A stretch of 64,000 bases of DNA. Origin: RPQJ01 sp963746325 (GTDB lineage: Bacteria; Pseudomonadota; Gammaproteobacteria; Steroidobacterales; Steroidobacteraceae). A model generated the notes under the pieces. That model worked only from the letters and a program-made list of their open reading frames with translations. It made no database searches and had not been told where the DNA came from. The position numbers and the translations under genes are program-made. The stretch covers positions 744,001 through 808,000 of the forward strand of contig CAVVBC010000005.1 of NCBI GenBank assembly GCA_963746325.1, written 5' to 3'. Positions 46,345-56,034 of the stretch are shown here, in pieces (position 1 is the stretch's first letter; every line of letters starts with the position of its first letter).

Positions 46345-47334
46345 ATGACCTCGCCCGATCTCAGCCTGCTCGGCTCCGTTCGCACCAACTGGACGCTCGC
46401 GGAGGCGCGTGCGGTCTACACCGCGCCCTTCAGCGACCTGCTGTTCCATGCGCAGAGGGTTCATCGCGCCCACTTCAACCCCAACCAGGTGCAGGTGAGC
46501 ACGCTCATCTCGATCAAGACCGGCGCGTGCCCCGAGGATTGCTCGTACTGCCCGCAGAGCGTGCGTTACGACACTGGCCTCGAACGCGAGGAGCTGATGG
46601 AGGTCTGCGACGTGGTGGAGCGCGCGCAGGCGGCCAAGGCCAACGGCGCGACGCGCTTCTGCATGGGCGCCGCCTACCGCAACCCCAAGCCGCACCAGCT
46701 GCAGAAGATCAAGGTGATGGTGAGCGAAGTCCGCGCGCTCGGCCTCGAGACGTGCGCGACGCTCGGCATGCTGACACCGCAGCAGGCGACCGAGCTGAAG
46801 GACGCCGGGCTCGACTACTACAACCACAACCTCGACACCTCGAAAGAGTTCTACGGCGAGGTCATCACCACGCGCACCTACCAGGACCGGCTCGACACGC
46901 TGCAGGCCGTGCGCGATGCCGGCCTCAACGTGTGCTGTGGCGGCATCCTGGGCATGGGTGAATCGGAGACCGACCGCGTGGCCCTGCTGCAGACGCTGGC
47001 CACGCTGCCGCAACATCCGGAGAGCGTGCCGATCAACCAGTTGGTGCAGGTGCCCGGCACGCCGCTGCACGGTGTGCCGGAACTCGACCCGCTCGACCTG
47101 ATCCGGGCGATCGCGACGGCGCGGCTGCTGATGCCGAAGTCGTACGTGCGCCTTTCGGCCGGTCGCACCGACATGAGCGATGCCGTGCAGGCGCTGTGTT
47201 TCCTGGCCGGCGCCAATTCGATTTTTTACGGCGACCGGCTGCTCACGACGCCGAACCCCGGGCGCAGCCACGACGAGCAGTTGTTCGAGCGGCTCGGAAT
47301 CCAGCCCGAACAAGCCGCCGCCGTCGCCGGCTGA
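46345..47334 (+). CDS. bioB: biotin synthase
   Basis: Radical SAM enzyme that inserts sulfur into dethiobiotin. From the ATG at 46345 it has 329 residues. The 4Fe-4S motif is C62-x3-C66-x2-C69 (ACPEDCSYCPQS); YYNHNLDTSKEFY, CCGGILGMGES and the conserved VRLSAGR (the arginine that binds the 2Fe-2S cluster) are present. It is the first gene of bioBFHCD, downstream of a BirA-type operator, and 16 bp precede bioF. Confidence 0.97.
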   Translation: MTSPDLSLLGSVRTNWTLAEARAVYTAPFSDLLFHAQRVHRAHFNPNQVQVSTLISIKTGACPEDCSYCPQSVRYDTGLEREELMEVCDVVERAQAAKANGATRFCMGAAYRNPKPHQLQKIKVMVSEVRALGLETCATLGMLTPQQATELKDAGLDYYNHNLDTSKEFYGEVITTRTYQDRLDTLQAVRDAGLNVCCGGILGMGESETDRVALLQTLATLPQHPESVPINQLVQVPGTPLHGVPELDPLDLIRAIATARLLMPKSYVRLSAGRTDMSDAVQALCFLAGANSIFYGDRLLTTPNPGRSHDEQLFERLGIQPEQAAAVAG

Positions 47335-47350
47335 GCCGGGACGCCCGCCG

Positions 47351-48553
47351 ATGTCGCGCGCCGACACCAGGCTGGCCGCGCGGCTGGCCGCGCAAGCCAC
47401 GGCGGGTCGTTCGCGCCAGCGACGCACGGTCACGGCGCGCGGCCCCGGTGGCACGCACGTGACGGTCGCTGGCCGCGAGTGCATCGCATTCTGCAGCAAC
47501 GACTACCTGGGGCTCGCCGATCATCCCCGTGTCGTCGGCGCGCTGTGCGCAGCGGCGCAGCGCTGGGGAGTCGGCAGCGGTGCCTCGCACCTCGTGAGTG
47601 GCCACGATGCCGAGCACCACGCGCTGGAAGAAGAACTCGCCGGTTTCGTCGGCCGTCCCCGCGCCCTGCTGTTTTCGACGGGCTACATGGCGAATCTCGC
47701 GGTGGCATCCGTACTCGTGGGCCGCGGCGATCACGTGATCGAGGACCGGCTCAACCACGCGTCGCTGCTCGATGCCGGGCTCGCATCGGGTGCGCGTTTT
47801 GCGCGCTACGCCCACGGCGACGTGCAGGCCCTGCAGCAGAAGCTGCAGCGAGCCGGCCCGGTTGCGCAGACCCTCGTGATGACCGACGGCGTCTTCAGCA
47901 TGGATGGGGACGTCGCGCCGTTGCGTGCAATTGCCGCCGCTTGCCGCACCGCGGATGCAGCGCTGCTGGTCGACGATGCGCACGGCTTCGGCGTACTCGG
48001 CGCGACCGGTGCGGGCAGCGTGGAGGATGCGGCACTCGGCCTGGACGACGTGCCGGTCCTGATGTGCACGCTCGGCAAGGCGGTCGGCACGTTCGGCGCG
48101 TTCGTCGCCGGTTCGGCGCTGCTCATCGAAAGCCTGTTGCAGCAGGCGCGCACCTATATCTACACGACGGCACTGCCGCCTGCCGTCGCGGCAGCGACGC
48201 GCGCTGCTTTGCGCGTGATGCACGACGAACCCGCGCGGCGCGAACGCGTGCTCGCGCACGCGGCACGATTCCGCGCGGGACTCGCGGCGCTGGGACTGGC
48301 GGCGATCCCGTCGCGTACGCCGATCCAGCCGGTGCTCGCAGGCGACGCGGCCGCGGCTGTGGCCGCGAGCGATGCCTTGCTCGAACTCGGCTGCTGGGTA
48401 CCGGCCATTCGTCCGCCCACCGTTCCGGTCGGCACCTCACGGCTGCGCTTTACGTTCTCGGCCGCGCACACAGAGTCGCAAGTCGACCAGTTGCTGGAGA
48501 TGCTCGCCGTACTGCGACGACGCGGCCACTTCGGCCTGGCCGACCGCGCATGA
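47351..48553 (+). CDS. bioF: 8-amino-7-oxononanoate synthase
   Basis: PLP enzyme that condenses pimeloyl-ACP with alanine. The protein has 400 residues. CSNDYLGLADHPRVV, GSGASHLVSGHDAEHHALEEELA, VDDAHGFGVLGATGAG and the PLP lysine in CTLGKAVGTFGAF are diagnostic of the alpha-oxoamine synthase family. The stop overlaps the bioH start by 4 bp. Confidence 0.96.
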   Translation: MSRADTRLAARLAAQATAGRSRQRRTVTARGPGGTHVTVAGRECIAFCSNDYLGLADHPRVVGALCAAAQRWGVGSGASHLVSGHDAEHHALEEELAGFVGRPRALLFSTGYMANLAVASVLVGRGDHVIEDRLNHASLLDAGLASGARFARYAHGDVQALQQKLQRAGPVAQTLVMTDGVFSMDGDVAPLRAIAAACRTADAALLVDDAHGFGVLGATGAGSVEDAALGLDDVPVLMCTLGKAVGTFGAFVAGSALLIESLLQQARTYIYTTALPPAVAAATRAALRVMHDEPARRERVLAHAARFRAGLAALGLAAIPSRTPIQPVLAGDAAAAVAASDALLELGCWVPAIRPPTVPVGTSRLRFTFSAAHTESQVDQLLEMLAVLRRRGHFGLADRA

Positions 48554-49327
48554 CGGCGCCCGTGCATGTCGAGATCCGCGGCAGCAGCGGACCCGATGTC
48601 GTGCTGCTGCACGGCTGGGCCCTGCACGGGGGCATGTGGGGTCCCTGGCTCGAACCGCTCGCAGCGCGCGCGCGCCTGCATTTTGTCGACCTGCCCGGAC
48701 ACGGGCGCAGCCCGTGGTCCGCAGGTACCGCGAGCCTGCACGACCTGGCCCAGGCCGTCTCCCCGCACGTCCCCGCCGGTGCCGCCGTGCTCGGCTGGTC
48801 GCTCGGCGGCATGGTGGCGCTGGAACTGGCGCGCACCCGGCCCGGCGATCTCGCAGCGCTCGTGCTGGTCGCGACGACGCCGTGCTTTCTTGCGCGTGAC
48901 GACTGGTCCAGCGGCATGAACCCTGCGGTGCTGGACGGGTTCGCGGCCGGCCTCGGCGGCGACTACCGGCGGACGATCTCGAATTTCCTGGCCTTGCAGA
49001 CCTGGGGCGACGAGAACGCAACCCAGGCACTGCGGTCCTTGCGCGCCAGCCTCGACGACCACGGCGAGCCCGATCCCCGTGCCCTTGCCGCGGGTCTCGA
49101 GATCCTGCGCCACGCGGACCTGCGCGCACACCTCGACCGTATCGCCGTGCCCACGCTCGTCATCGCGGGGGAACACGACCGCATCACGCCCGCCGCAGCC
49201 GGACGCGAACTGGCTGCACGCCTGCCGACTGCGCGGTTCGTGCAGGTGCCGAAGGCCGGTCATGCGCCGTTCCTGTCCCACGCCGGGATCGTCCGACGCC
49301 GAAGTCACCGACTTCCTGTCGTTCATG
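48550..49327 (+). CDS. bioH: pimeloyl-ACP methyl ester carboxylesterase (one apparent frameshift)
   Basis: Hydrolyses the methyl ester of pimeloyl-ACP, closing the BioC-BioH pathway. It is an alpha/beta hydrolase with LLHGWALHGGMWGPWLEPL, nucleophile GWSLGGMVALELA, Asp in AGEHDRITPAAAG and His in KAGHAPFLSHA. The frame breaks near 49290 (an extra G in GGG); the corrected frame gives AGSSDAEVTDFLSFM. The normal family length ends near here, but no stop codon occurs before the BioC region, so the end is estimated. It overlaps bioF by 4 bp. Confidence 0.88.
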
Positions 49328-50292
49328 CTGCCCGTCGCCGCGGAACCCGCGGCTGCGGGCCGCGACGCGGTCCGGGCTCTTCCCGACCAGCGTCATGCCA
49401 CCCGCGCAACCGACCCGGCCAGCGAGTTCACGCTGGACATACGCCAGGTACGCAATTCTTTCTCGCAGGCCGCTGCGACCTACGACCAGGCTGCGGTGCT
49501 GCAGCGACAGGTCCGGGACGAATTGCTGGGCCGGCTGGACGTGCTGCGCATGCAGCCCGCGGCGGTCCTCGACCTGGGAGCGGGTACTGGCCAGGGCACG
49601 ATCGCCTTGAAGCGGCGGTACCCGGGCAGTCGGGTCGTCGCGATGGACCTGGCGCCGGGCATGCTGCAGCAGGCACGCAAGCGCCAGACCTTGCTGCGAC
49701 GGTTCGACCGCGTCGTCGCCGATGCCGCGGCGCTGCCGGTGGGCGACGCCACCTTCGACATGATTTTTTCGAGCCTGATGCTGCAGTGGTGCAACGACCC
49801 CGACCGGGTGCTGCGTGAGTGCCGGCGCGCATTGCGGCCAGGCGGTGTGCTGCACTTCACTACGCTCGGCCCCGATACCCTGGTCGAACTGCGCCGGTCA
49901 TGGCAGGCAGCCGACCCCGGTCACGCCCACGTCAACCGGTTCATCGACATGCACGACCTGGGCGATGCGCTGACCGCGCCGGGTTCGCCGAGCCGGTGCT
50001 CGACGTCGAGCGGTACACGCTGACCTACGACGATGCCCGCCAATTGATGCGCGACCTGAAGGACATCGGGGCCCACAACGTGACGGCCGGACGGTCGCGC
50101 GGCCTCACCGGCAAGGCGACGCTGGCCCGCATGCTGACGGCCTATGAAGGCTTTCGCCGGGACGGCAAGTTGCCGGCCACTTACGAAGTGGTCTTTGCGC
50201 AGGCCTGGTGCCCCACGGGACCCCTCCGGACCAAGGGCCAGCCGCGTACCGAAACCGTCGTGCCGATCAGCCAGATCCGGCGTCGTAATTAG
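49325..50292 (+). CDS. bioC: malonyl-ACP O-methyltransferase (one apparent frameshift)
   Basis: SAM-dependent enzyme that starts pimelate synthesis by methylating malonyl-ACP. The family N-terminus begins near 49435 (LDIRQVRNSFSQAAATYDQAAVLQRQ). The SAM loop is VLDLGAGTGQGT, followed by VVAMDLAPGMLQQARK, FDMIFSSLMLQWCNDPDRVLRE and the C-terminal DLKDIGAHNV. The frame breaks near 49975 (one base missing), after which RAGFAEPVLDVERYTL resumes. ATG 49325 is the first candidate start, but the reading frame is continuous with bioH upstream; the true start or a fusion is unresolved. Confidence 0.88.
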
Positions 50293-50314
50293 ATGTTTTT
50301 ATTAAATAAAGTGC

Positions 50315-51047
50315 GTGAATAATTCAATGGTTCCAGGCATATTCATTACAGGGACTAATACCGGGGTCGGCAAGACGGCGATCGCCGCTGCCATCCTCCG
50401 CCTGCTCGCCGGACAGGAAGTCCGTGCGGTCGGCCTGAAACCCGTCGCCAGCGGCAGCGAGCGCAGCGGGACCGGGCGGGCAAATGCGCAACGCCGACGC
50501 GCTCGAGCTGCAGGCTGCGGCGCCCGTGCAGCTGGACTACAAGACGGTGAACCCCTGGTGTTTCGAGCCGGCCATCGCACCACACCTGGCGGCGCAGGAG
50601 GCGGGCCAGGACATCGCGCTGCCGGCATTGCTCGAGTGGTACCAGCGGGCGACGGAGTTCGCGGAGTTCGCCGTGGTGGAGGGCGCCGGCGGCTGGCGGG
50701 TGCCGTTGCACCCCGAAGGCTTCCTCAGCGACCTGCCCGAGGCCCTGGGACTGGGGGTCATTCTCGTGGTCGGGTGCACGCTCGGGTGCCTCAACCACGC
50801 CCGGCTCACCGCGGAGGCCATCCAGGTCAGCGGGCGCTCGCGACTCGTTGGTTGGATCGCGAACGAAATCGACCCGGGATTCGAGCGGAAGGCCGGGAAC
50901 CTCGCCACGCTCGAAAGGCTGTTGGGCAGTCCGCCGCTCGCCGTCACGCCCTGGAGCGAAGCGCGGTCGTCCTTTGGTAACCCGGTCCTCGACCTGGGCA
51001 GCGCGGTGCGCCTGCGGCAGGCGCTGCTCGCCGGGCTGCCGTCCTAG
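50315..51047 (+). CDS. bioD: dethiobiotin synthase (one apparent frameshift)
   Basis: ATP-dependent carboxylase that makes dethiobiotin. The P-loop is ITGTNTGVGKTAIAAA, followed by GLKPVASGS, VVEGAGGWRVPLHP and VGCTLGCLNHARLTAEAI. The frame breaks near 50475 in a GGG run; after removal of one base GGQMRNADALELQAAA follows and the protein has 243 residues from the GTG at 50315, or 239 from the ATG at 50327. A short AT-rich spacer (TTTTTATTAAATAAA) precedes it, unusual in this GC-rich context. It completes the bioBFHCD set; bioA is absent from the window. Confidence 0.9.
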
Positions 51048-51159
51048 TTGTACAGCGGTAAAGGTGCGGCTGAAGCAAAAATCAGCCTTGTACAGGATGT
51101 GCGGAGCGCCGCTGCGAGAGTAGATTCCGGCTCTCGTTCCACCGCCGCCTGCGCGCCCG

Positions 51160-51676
51160 ATGGTCCTTTCCAACCCAGAAATCCAGCCAGCGTCTGCCGC
51201 CTACCGCATCGAGCTGGCGCCCAATTGCTCGCTGACGCCGCAGTCGGCGCGATGGTTCGTCGGCGGCCTCGCGGCAGTGACCTTCGCCGATCGCCGGCTA
51301 CTTTGCGCTGCGCGGCCTGTGGCCCATCCTGCCTTTTGCCGGGCTCGAGATCGGCCTGCTCTGGTGGGCGGTCCGTGCGAGCATGCGGGCGGGCGAGCAG
51401 CGTGAACTCATTCTAATTACGGACGATTCCGTGGTGATCGAGCGTCAGTTTCAGACTGAACAGAGCCGGACGGTATTTGCACGCCATTGGGCGACGGTTA
51501 AACTGCGCGACCCGCCAGCGGCCCAGCACCCGAGCCGACTCGTGATCGAGTCGCACGGTCGCGCCTGCGAGGTGGGACGTTTCCTCACCGAAGAGGAGCG
51601 CCGCGGCCTCGCCGGGCGGCTCCGGCAACTGGTGGGCAAGTCGAGTGAATCCCCTGTGCTGGAAGCGCGGTCGTGA
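51160..51676 (+). CDS. DUF2244 membrane protein (one apparent frameshift)
   Basis: A 171-residue protein of the DUF2244 family, which often precedes coxB and is presumed to be linked to cytochrome oxidase. YRIELAPNCSLTPQSARWF is the family N-terminus. Two hydrophobic helices follow (about residues 28-45 and 50-68, after correcting an extra base near 51287, giving IAGYFALRGLWPILPFAGLEIGLLWWAV), then a soluble domain with DDSVVIERQFQTEQSRTVFARHWATVKL. It is followed by coxB 70 bp later. Confidence 0.82.
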
Positions 51677-51746
51677 GACCGGTCCGGCGCGCGGGTCTGG
51701 CGCGTCCCGTGGACGTGCCGGTTTTAATGACACGGGAGTTTCGGTA

Positions 51747-52658
51747 GTGCCAACGAAGATGGTGAAGCAGGCCTTTGGGGCCATTTCGGCGACGGCCCTC
51801 GCCGCATTGTGGTCGGCCCCCGCCGCCGCGGCCTGGACCCTGAACCTGCGCGCAAGGCGTCACCGAACTGAGCCGCGAAATCTACGGCCTGCACATGCTG
51901 ATCCTCTGGGTCTGCGTCGTCATCGCCGTGGCCGTGTTCGGCGTGATGATTTATTCGATCGCCACCTTCCGCAAATCGAAGGGCGCGGTCCCCGCCGATT
52001 TCGACCACAACACCAAGGCCGAGATCATCTGGACCGTCATCCCGGTAGTGATCCTGGTCGCGATGGCGGTTCCCGCCGCGCGCACGCTGGTGAAGATCGA
52101 GGACTCGCGCGGCGCCGAGCTCACGGTCAAGGTGACCGGTTACCAGTGGAAGTGGCAGTACGACTACGTCGACGACGGCGTCGCCTTCTTCTCCACGCTC
52201 GCGAGCACCAGCAACGAAGCGCGGCAGCTCGACTCGGGCGTCGACGTGCACCAGGTCGAGAACTACCTGCTCGAAGTCGACAATCCCATGGTCGTGCCGG
52301 TCAACACGAAGGTGCGCGTGCTCGTCACCGCAGCCGACGTCATCCACAACTGGTGGGTGCCCGACTTCGGCATGAAGAAAGACGCGATCCCGGGCTACAT
52401 CAACGAACTGTGGTTCAAGGCCGACAAGGTCGGCACCTACCGCGGCCAGTGCGCCGAACTCTGCGGCCGCGACCACGGCTTCATGCCGGTGGTCGTGCAA
52501 GTCGTCGAGCAGGCCGAGTACGACACCTGGCTCGCGGGCCAGAAGGCTGCGCGCCAGGCTGCCGCGACGCCGGCCGCACAGAGGCTGCCGCCGCCGCCCC
52601 GACGACGACGAATGCCAACGAGACGACGACGACCGTGCTCGTCGCGAACGCGGAGTAA
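51747..52658 (+). CDS. coxB: cytochrome c oxidase subunit II (two compensating frameshifts)
   Basis: CuA-bearing subunit of the aa3 oxidase. From the GTG at 51747 a signal peptide (FGAISATALAALWSAPAAAA) is followed by two membrane helices (HMLILWVCVVIAVAVFGVMIYSIATF, TVIPVVILVAMAVPAARTL). The CuA site comprises H in VIHNWWVPDFGMK and C-x3-C-x3-H-x2-M in GQCAELCGRDHGFMP; WKWQYDY is also conserved. Breaks near 51858 and 52582 cancel, giving 303 residues and ending TTTTVLVANAE. No extra heme c domain is present. Confidence 0.92.
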   Translation: MPTKMVKQAFGAISATALAALWSAPAAAAWTLNLRARRHRTEPRNLRPAHADPLGLRRHRRGRVRRDDLFDRHLPQIEGRGPRRFRPQHQGRDHLDRHPGSDPGRDGGSRRAHAGEDRGLARRRAHGQGDRLPVEVAVRLRRRRRRLLLHAREHQQRSAAARLGRRRAPGRELPARSRQSHGRAGQHEGARARHRSRRHPQLVGARLRHEERRDPGLHQRTVVQGRQGRHLPRPVRRTLRPRPRLHAGGRASRRAGRVRHLARGPEGCAPGCRDAGRTEAAAAAPTTTNANETTTTVLVANAE

Positions 52659-52665
52659 TCGACCA

Positions 52666-54268
52666 ATGAGCGCCAACCACACTCACGGCCACGCCGCCGC
52701 GCACGACCACCACGACGACCATGGCCCGGCCAAGGGCATCATGCGCTGGCTGACGACGACCAATCATAAGGACATCGGCACGATGTACCTTATTTTCAGC
52801 CTCGTCATGTTCTTCATCGGCGGCTCGATGGCGCTGGTGATCCGCGCCGAGCTGTTCATGCCCGGCATGCAGCTGGTCGATCCCGGCTTCTTCAACACGA
52901 TGACCACGGTGCACGCGCTGATCATGGTGTTCGGCGCGGTCATGCCCGCGACGGTCGGCTTGGCCAACTGGATGATCCCGCTGCAGGTCGGCGCGCCCGA
53001 CATGGCGCTGCCGCGCATGAACAACTTCAGCTTCTGGCTGCTGGTGTCGGCGTTCTCGCTGCTGATCCTGTCGCTGTTCATGCCGGGCGGCGGCCCGGCG
53101 GCCGGCTGGACGCTGTACCCGCCGCTGGTGCTGCAGACCGGCGATGCGTTCCCGCTCGCGATCTTCGCCATCCATCTCGCGGGCGCCTCGTCGATCATGG
53201 GCGCCATCAACATCATCGTCACGATCATGAACCTGCGCGCGCCGGGCATGACGCTGCTGAAGATGCCGCTGTTCACCTGGACGTGGCTGATCACGGCCTA
53301 CCTGCTGATCGCCGTGATGCCGGTGTTCGCGGGCGCGGTGACGATGCTGCTCACCGACCACTTCTTCGGCACCACGTTCTTCGCGGCGGCCGGCGGCGGC
53401 GACCCGGTGCTCTACCAGCACATCTTCTGGTTCTTCGGGCACCCCGAGGTCTACATCATGATCCTGCCCGCGTTCGGGATCGTGTCCGAGATCATCCCGA
53501 CGTTCTCGCGCAAGAAGCTGTTCGGCTACGACGCGATGGTCTACGCGACCGCCTCGATCGCGTTCCTGTCGTTCATCGTCTGGGCGCACCACATGTTCAC
53601 GGTGGGCATGCCGCTCGCCGGCGAGATGTTCTTCATGCTGAGCACGATGCTGATCGCCGTGCCGACGGGCGTGAAGGTGTTCAACTGGACCGCGACGATG
53701 TGGCGGGGCTCGCTGACGTTCGAACCGCCGATGCTGTTCGCGCTGGCGTTCCTGTTCCTGTTCACGATCGGCGGCTTCTCGGGCCTGATGATGGCCATCG
53801 CCCCGGTCGACTTCCAGTACCACGACACGTACTTCATCGTGGCGCACTTCCATTACGTGCTGGTGCCGGGCGCGGTCTTCGCGATCATGGCGGCGGTGTA
53901 CTACTGGCTGCCGAAGTGGACGGGCCACATGTACGACATGAAGCTCGCGCAACTGGCACTTCTGGACCTCGACGGTGTTCGTGAACCTGCTGTTCTTCCC
54001 GCAGCACTTCCTGGGGCTGGCCGGCATGCCGCGCCGCATCCCGGATTACTCGACGCAGTTCGCCGACTGGAACATGGTCTCGTCGATCGGCGCGTTCGGC
54101 TTCGGCCTGTCGCAGCTGATCTTCGTCTGGGTGATCATCAAGTGCGCCAAGGGTGGCACGAAGGCCTCGGACCACGTCTGGGAGGGCGCCTACAACCACG
54201 GGCTCGAATGGACCGTGCCGTCGCCGGCCCCGTACCACACGTTCGATGAAGCACCGGTCGTCAAGTAA
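52666..54268 (+). CDS. ctaD: cytochrome c oxidase subunit I (one apparent frameshift)
   Basis: Catalytic subunit with heme a, heme a3 and CuB. The corrected protein has 533 residues and 12 helices. The low-spin heme histidine is in TTVHALIMVFGA; the CuB ligands are in FFGHPEVYIMILPAFGI (His-Tyr crosslink motif) and the HH of VWAHHMFTVGMP; the heme a3 and a ligands are in YHDTYFIVAHFHYVLVPG. The frame breaks near 53952; removing one base gives AQWHFWTSTVFVNLLFFPQHFLG. A His-rich N-terminal tail (HTHGHAAAHDHHDDHG) precedes the first helix. It is translated just after coxB. Confidence 0.95.
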
Positions 54269-54272
54269 GGAC

Positions 54273-54407
54273 ATGACCGAGCGCAACACCACTGTCACTG
54301 CCGAGCAACGCCGTCGCGTCCGCCGTACAGCCATCGTGCTGGCGGTGGTCGCGATTGCGATCTACGTGGCCTTCATCGCCTCGGGCGTCATGAGCGCCCG
54401 GGGCTGA
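54273..54407 (+). CDS. small single-helix cytochrome oxidase-associated protein
   Basis: A 44-residue protein, MTERNTTVTAEQRRRVRRTAIVLAVVAIAIYVAFIASGVMSARG: a short basic N-terminus and one membrane helix (about 20-40). Its position between ctaD and ctaG matches the small assembly proteins found there in many proteobacteria. It begins 4 bp after ctaD. The assembly role is inferred from context. Confidence 0.75.
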   Translation: MTERNTTVTAEQRRRVRRTAIVLAVVAIAIYVAFIASGVMSARG

Positions 54408-54431
54408 CCCGCGCGGAACCGATCAGACAAC

Positions 54432-55007
54432 GTGAGCGAAACCTCCGCCAAACCGACGACGACGAGCAACCGTTCGCTGACCCGCAGCCTGCTGGTCATG
54501 GTGGCGGGCAGTTTCGCGTTCGGCTTCGCGCTGGTGCCGCTGTACGACGTGATCTGCGAAGCCGCGGGCATCCGCGTCAACACGGCGCCGTCGGCGATGC
54601 AGGCTTCCACCGCCGGCGCCGGCCGCGAGATCACGCTCGAGTTCATGTCGATGATCCCGCCGGGCAGCGCCTTCGAGCTCACGCCGGAGCAGCGGCAGAT
54701 GAAGCTGCAGCCCGGCAAGCTCTACGAGGCGAAGTTCCTCGTCAGGAGCCGCGCCGACGTGCCGGTGGTCGGGCAGGCCATCCCGAGCGTCGCCCCGTCG
54801 ACGACCGCGCGCTACCTGCAGAAGACCGAATGCTTCTGCTTCACGCCGCAGACGTTTGCGGCGGCCGAAGAGCGCGAATTCACGGTGCGCTTCATCGTGG
54901 CCCCCGACCTGCCGCAGGAAGTGGACCGCATGACGCTGGCTTATTCGATGTACACGATGCCCGACGCGCAACCCACGCGGGTCGCGGCGGCGGTGCGTAG
55001 GGAATAA
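54432..55007 (+). CDS. ctaG: cytochrome c oxidase assembly protein CtaG (Cox11)
   Basis: Copper chaperone that loads CuB into subunit I. From the GTG at 54432 it has 191 residues: one N-terminal membrane helix (SLLVMVAGSFAFGFALVPLYDVICEAAG) and a periplasmic beta domain. The copper motif CFCFTPQ, with conserved KTE before it, is intact. It follows the small assembly gene by 24 bp. Confidence 0.95.
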   Translation: MSETSAKPTTTSNRSLTRSLLVMVAGSFAFGFALVPLYDVICEAAGIRVNTAPSAMQASTAGAGREITLEFMSMIPPGSAFELTPEQRQMKLQPGKLYEAKFLVRSRADVPVVGQAIPSVAPSTTARYLQKTECFCFTPQTFAAAEEREFTVRFIVAPDLPQEVDRMTLAYSMYTMPDAQPTRVAAAVRRE

Positions 55008-55112
55008 GGACTAGGGATTAAGGATTGGTGAATAGTAAGTTTGCGCCTGCCGCCTGGGGCCTGCCTCTTGCCAATCCCTAGTCCCTAATCCCTATTCCTT
55101 TCCCTTAGTTAA
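55003..55112. repeat. TAGGGAT-type inverted repeat between ctaG and ctaE
   Basis: The left arm (55003-55032) runs AGGGAATAAGGACTAGGG then ATTAAGGATTGG. The right arm (about 55074-55107) starts CCAATCCCTAG and continues with CCCTAATCCCTATTCC. The arms are complementary over about 30 nt; about 42 nt of GC-rich loop separate them. It begins inside the ctaG stop region. Confidence 0.8.
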
Positions 55113-55147
55113 CGAAGCTCTCAGACAGTTAAAAGAAGGCACACGCC

Positions 55148-56029
55148 ATGGCTCATGCACACACCGCGCCCGACGCGGGGAAGTACTACATCCCGCACGG
55201 CAGCAAGTGGCCCATCGTCGGCTCGGTCTCGCTGTTCGTCATGATGCTGGGCGCGGCCGCGCTGCTTAATGGCGTGAGCATTGCGCCCTTCATCTTCTGG
55301 GCGGGCTTCCTGGCCGTCCTCTTCATGTTCTACGGCTGGTTCGGCACGGTGATCAGCGAGAACCAGGCGGGCATGTACAACGAGGGCGTCGACCGCTCGT
55401 TCCGCATGGGGATGATGTGGTTCATCTTCTCGGAAGTGATGTTCTTCGCCGCGTTTTTCGGCGCTCTTTACTACGCGCGCCACCTGTCGGTGCCGTGGCT
55501 CGGGGGTGAAGGCTCCAGGTTCCTGACCAACCTGTTCCTGTGGCCGGAATTCGAGTCCGCATGGCCCACCAACGGCCCGGCCGCCATCGGTGGCGCGTTC
55601 GAGACGATTCCCGCCTTTGGCCTGCCCGCGATCAACACCGCGATACTGCTCACCTCGGGCGTCACCATCACGATCGCCCACCACGCGCTGAAGGCGGGCA
55701 ACCGCGGCGTGCTCAAGGTTTTCCTGGCGGCGACGTTCCTGCTGGGCTTCGCGTTCGTCATCCTGCAGGCCGAGGAATACATGCATGCCTACCAGGAGCT
55801 GAACCTCACGCTCGGCAGCGGCGTGTACGGTTCGACGTTCTTCATGCTCACCGGCTTCCACGGCCTGCACGTGACGATCGGCGCCATCATGCTGTTCGTG
55901 ATCTGGCTGCGCGTCATGAAGGGCCATTTCACGCCCAAGCAGCACTTCGCCTTCGAGGGCGTGGCCTGGTACTGGCACTTCGTGGACGTGGTCTGGCTCG
56001 GCCTGTTCATCTTCGTGTACTGGCTTTGA
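55148..56029 (+). CDS. ctaE: cytochrome c oxidase subunit III
   Basis: A 293-residue membrane subunit with seven helices. WFIFSEVMFFAAFFGALYYARH and TGFHGLHVTIGAIMLFVIWLR are the family signatures, and it ends AWYWHFVDVVWLGLFIFVYWL. An insertion between helices III and IV (PWLGGEGSRFLTNLFLWPEFESAWPTNGP) is usual in gammaproteobacteria. It is followed by a repeat element and a strong terminator. Confidence 0.96.
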   Translation: MAHAHTAPDAGKYYIPHGSKWPIVGSVSLFVMMLGAAALLNGVSIAPFIFWAGFLAVLFMFYGWFGTVISENQAGMYNEGVDRSFRMGMMWFIFSEVMFFAAFFGALYYARHLSVPWLGGEGSRFLTNLFLWPEFESAWPTNGPAAIGGAFETIPAFGLPAINTAILLTSGVTITIAHHALKAGNRGVLKVFLAATFLLGFAFVILQAEEYMHAYQELNLTLGSGVYGSTFFMLTGFHGLHVTIGAIMLFVIWLRVMKGHFTPKQHFAFEGVAWYWHFVDVVWLGLFIFVYWL

Positions 56030-56034
56030 GAGGA

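Noticed and set aside
51724..54039. Open frame of about 771 codons on the minus strand
   Set aside because: Antisense of coxB/ctaD and very rich in His, Arg and Asp; the oxidase genes are certain.
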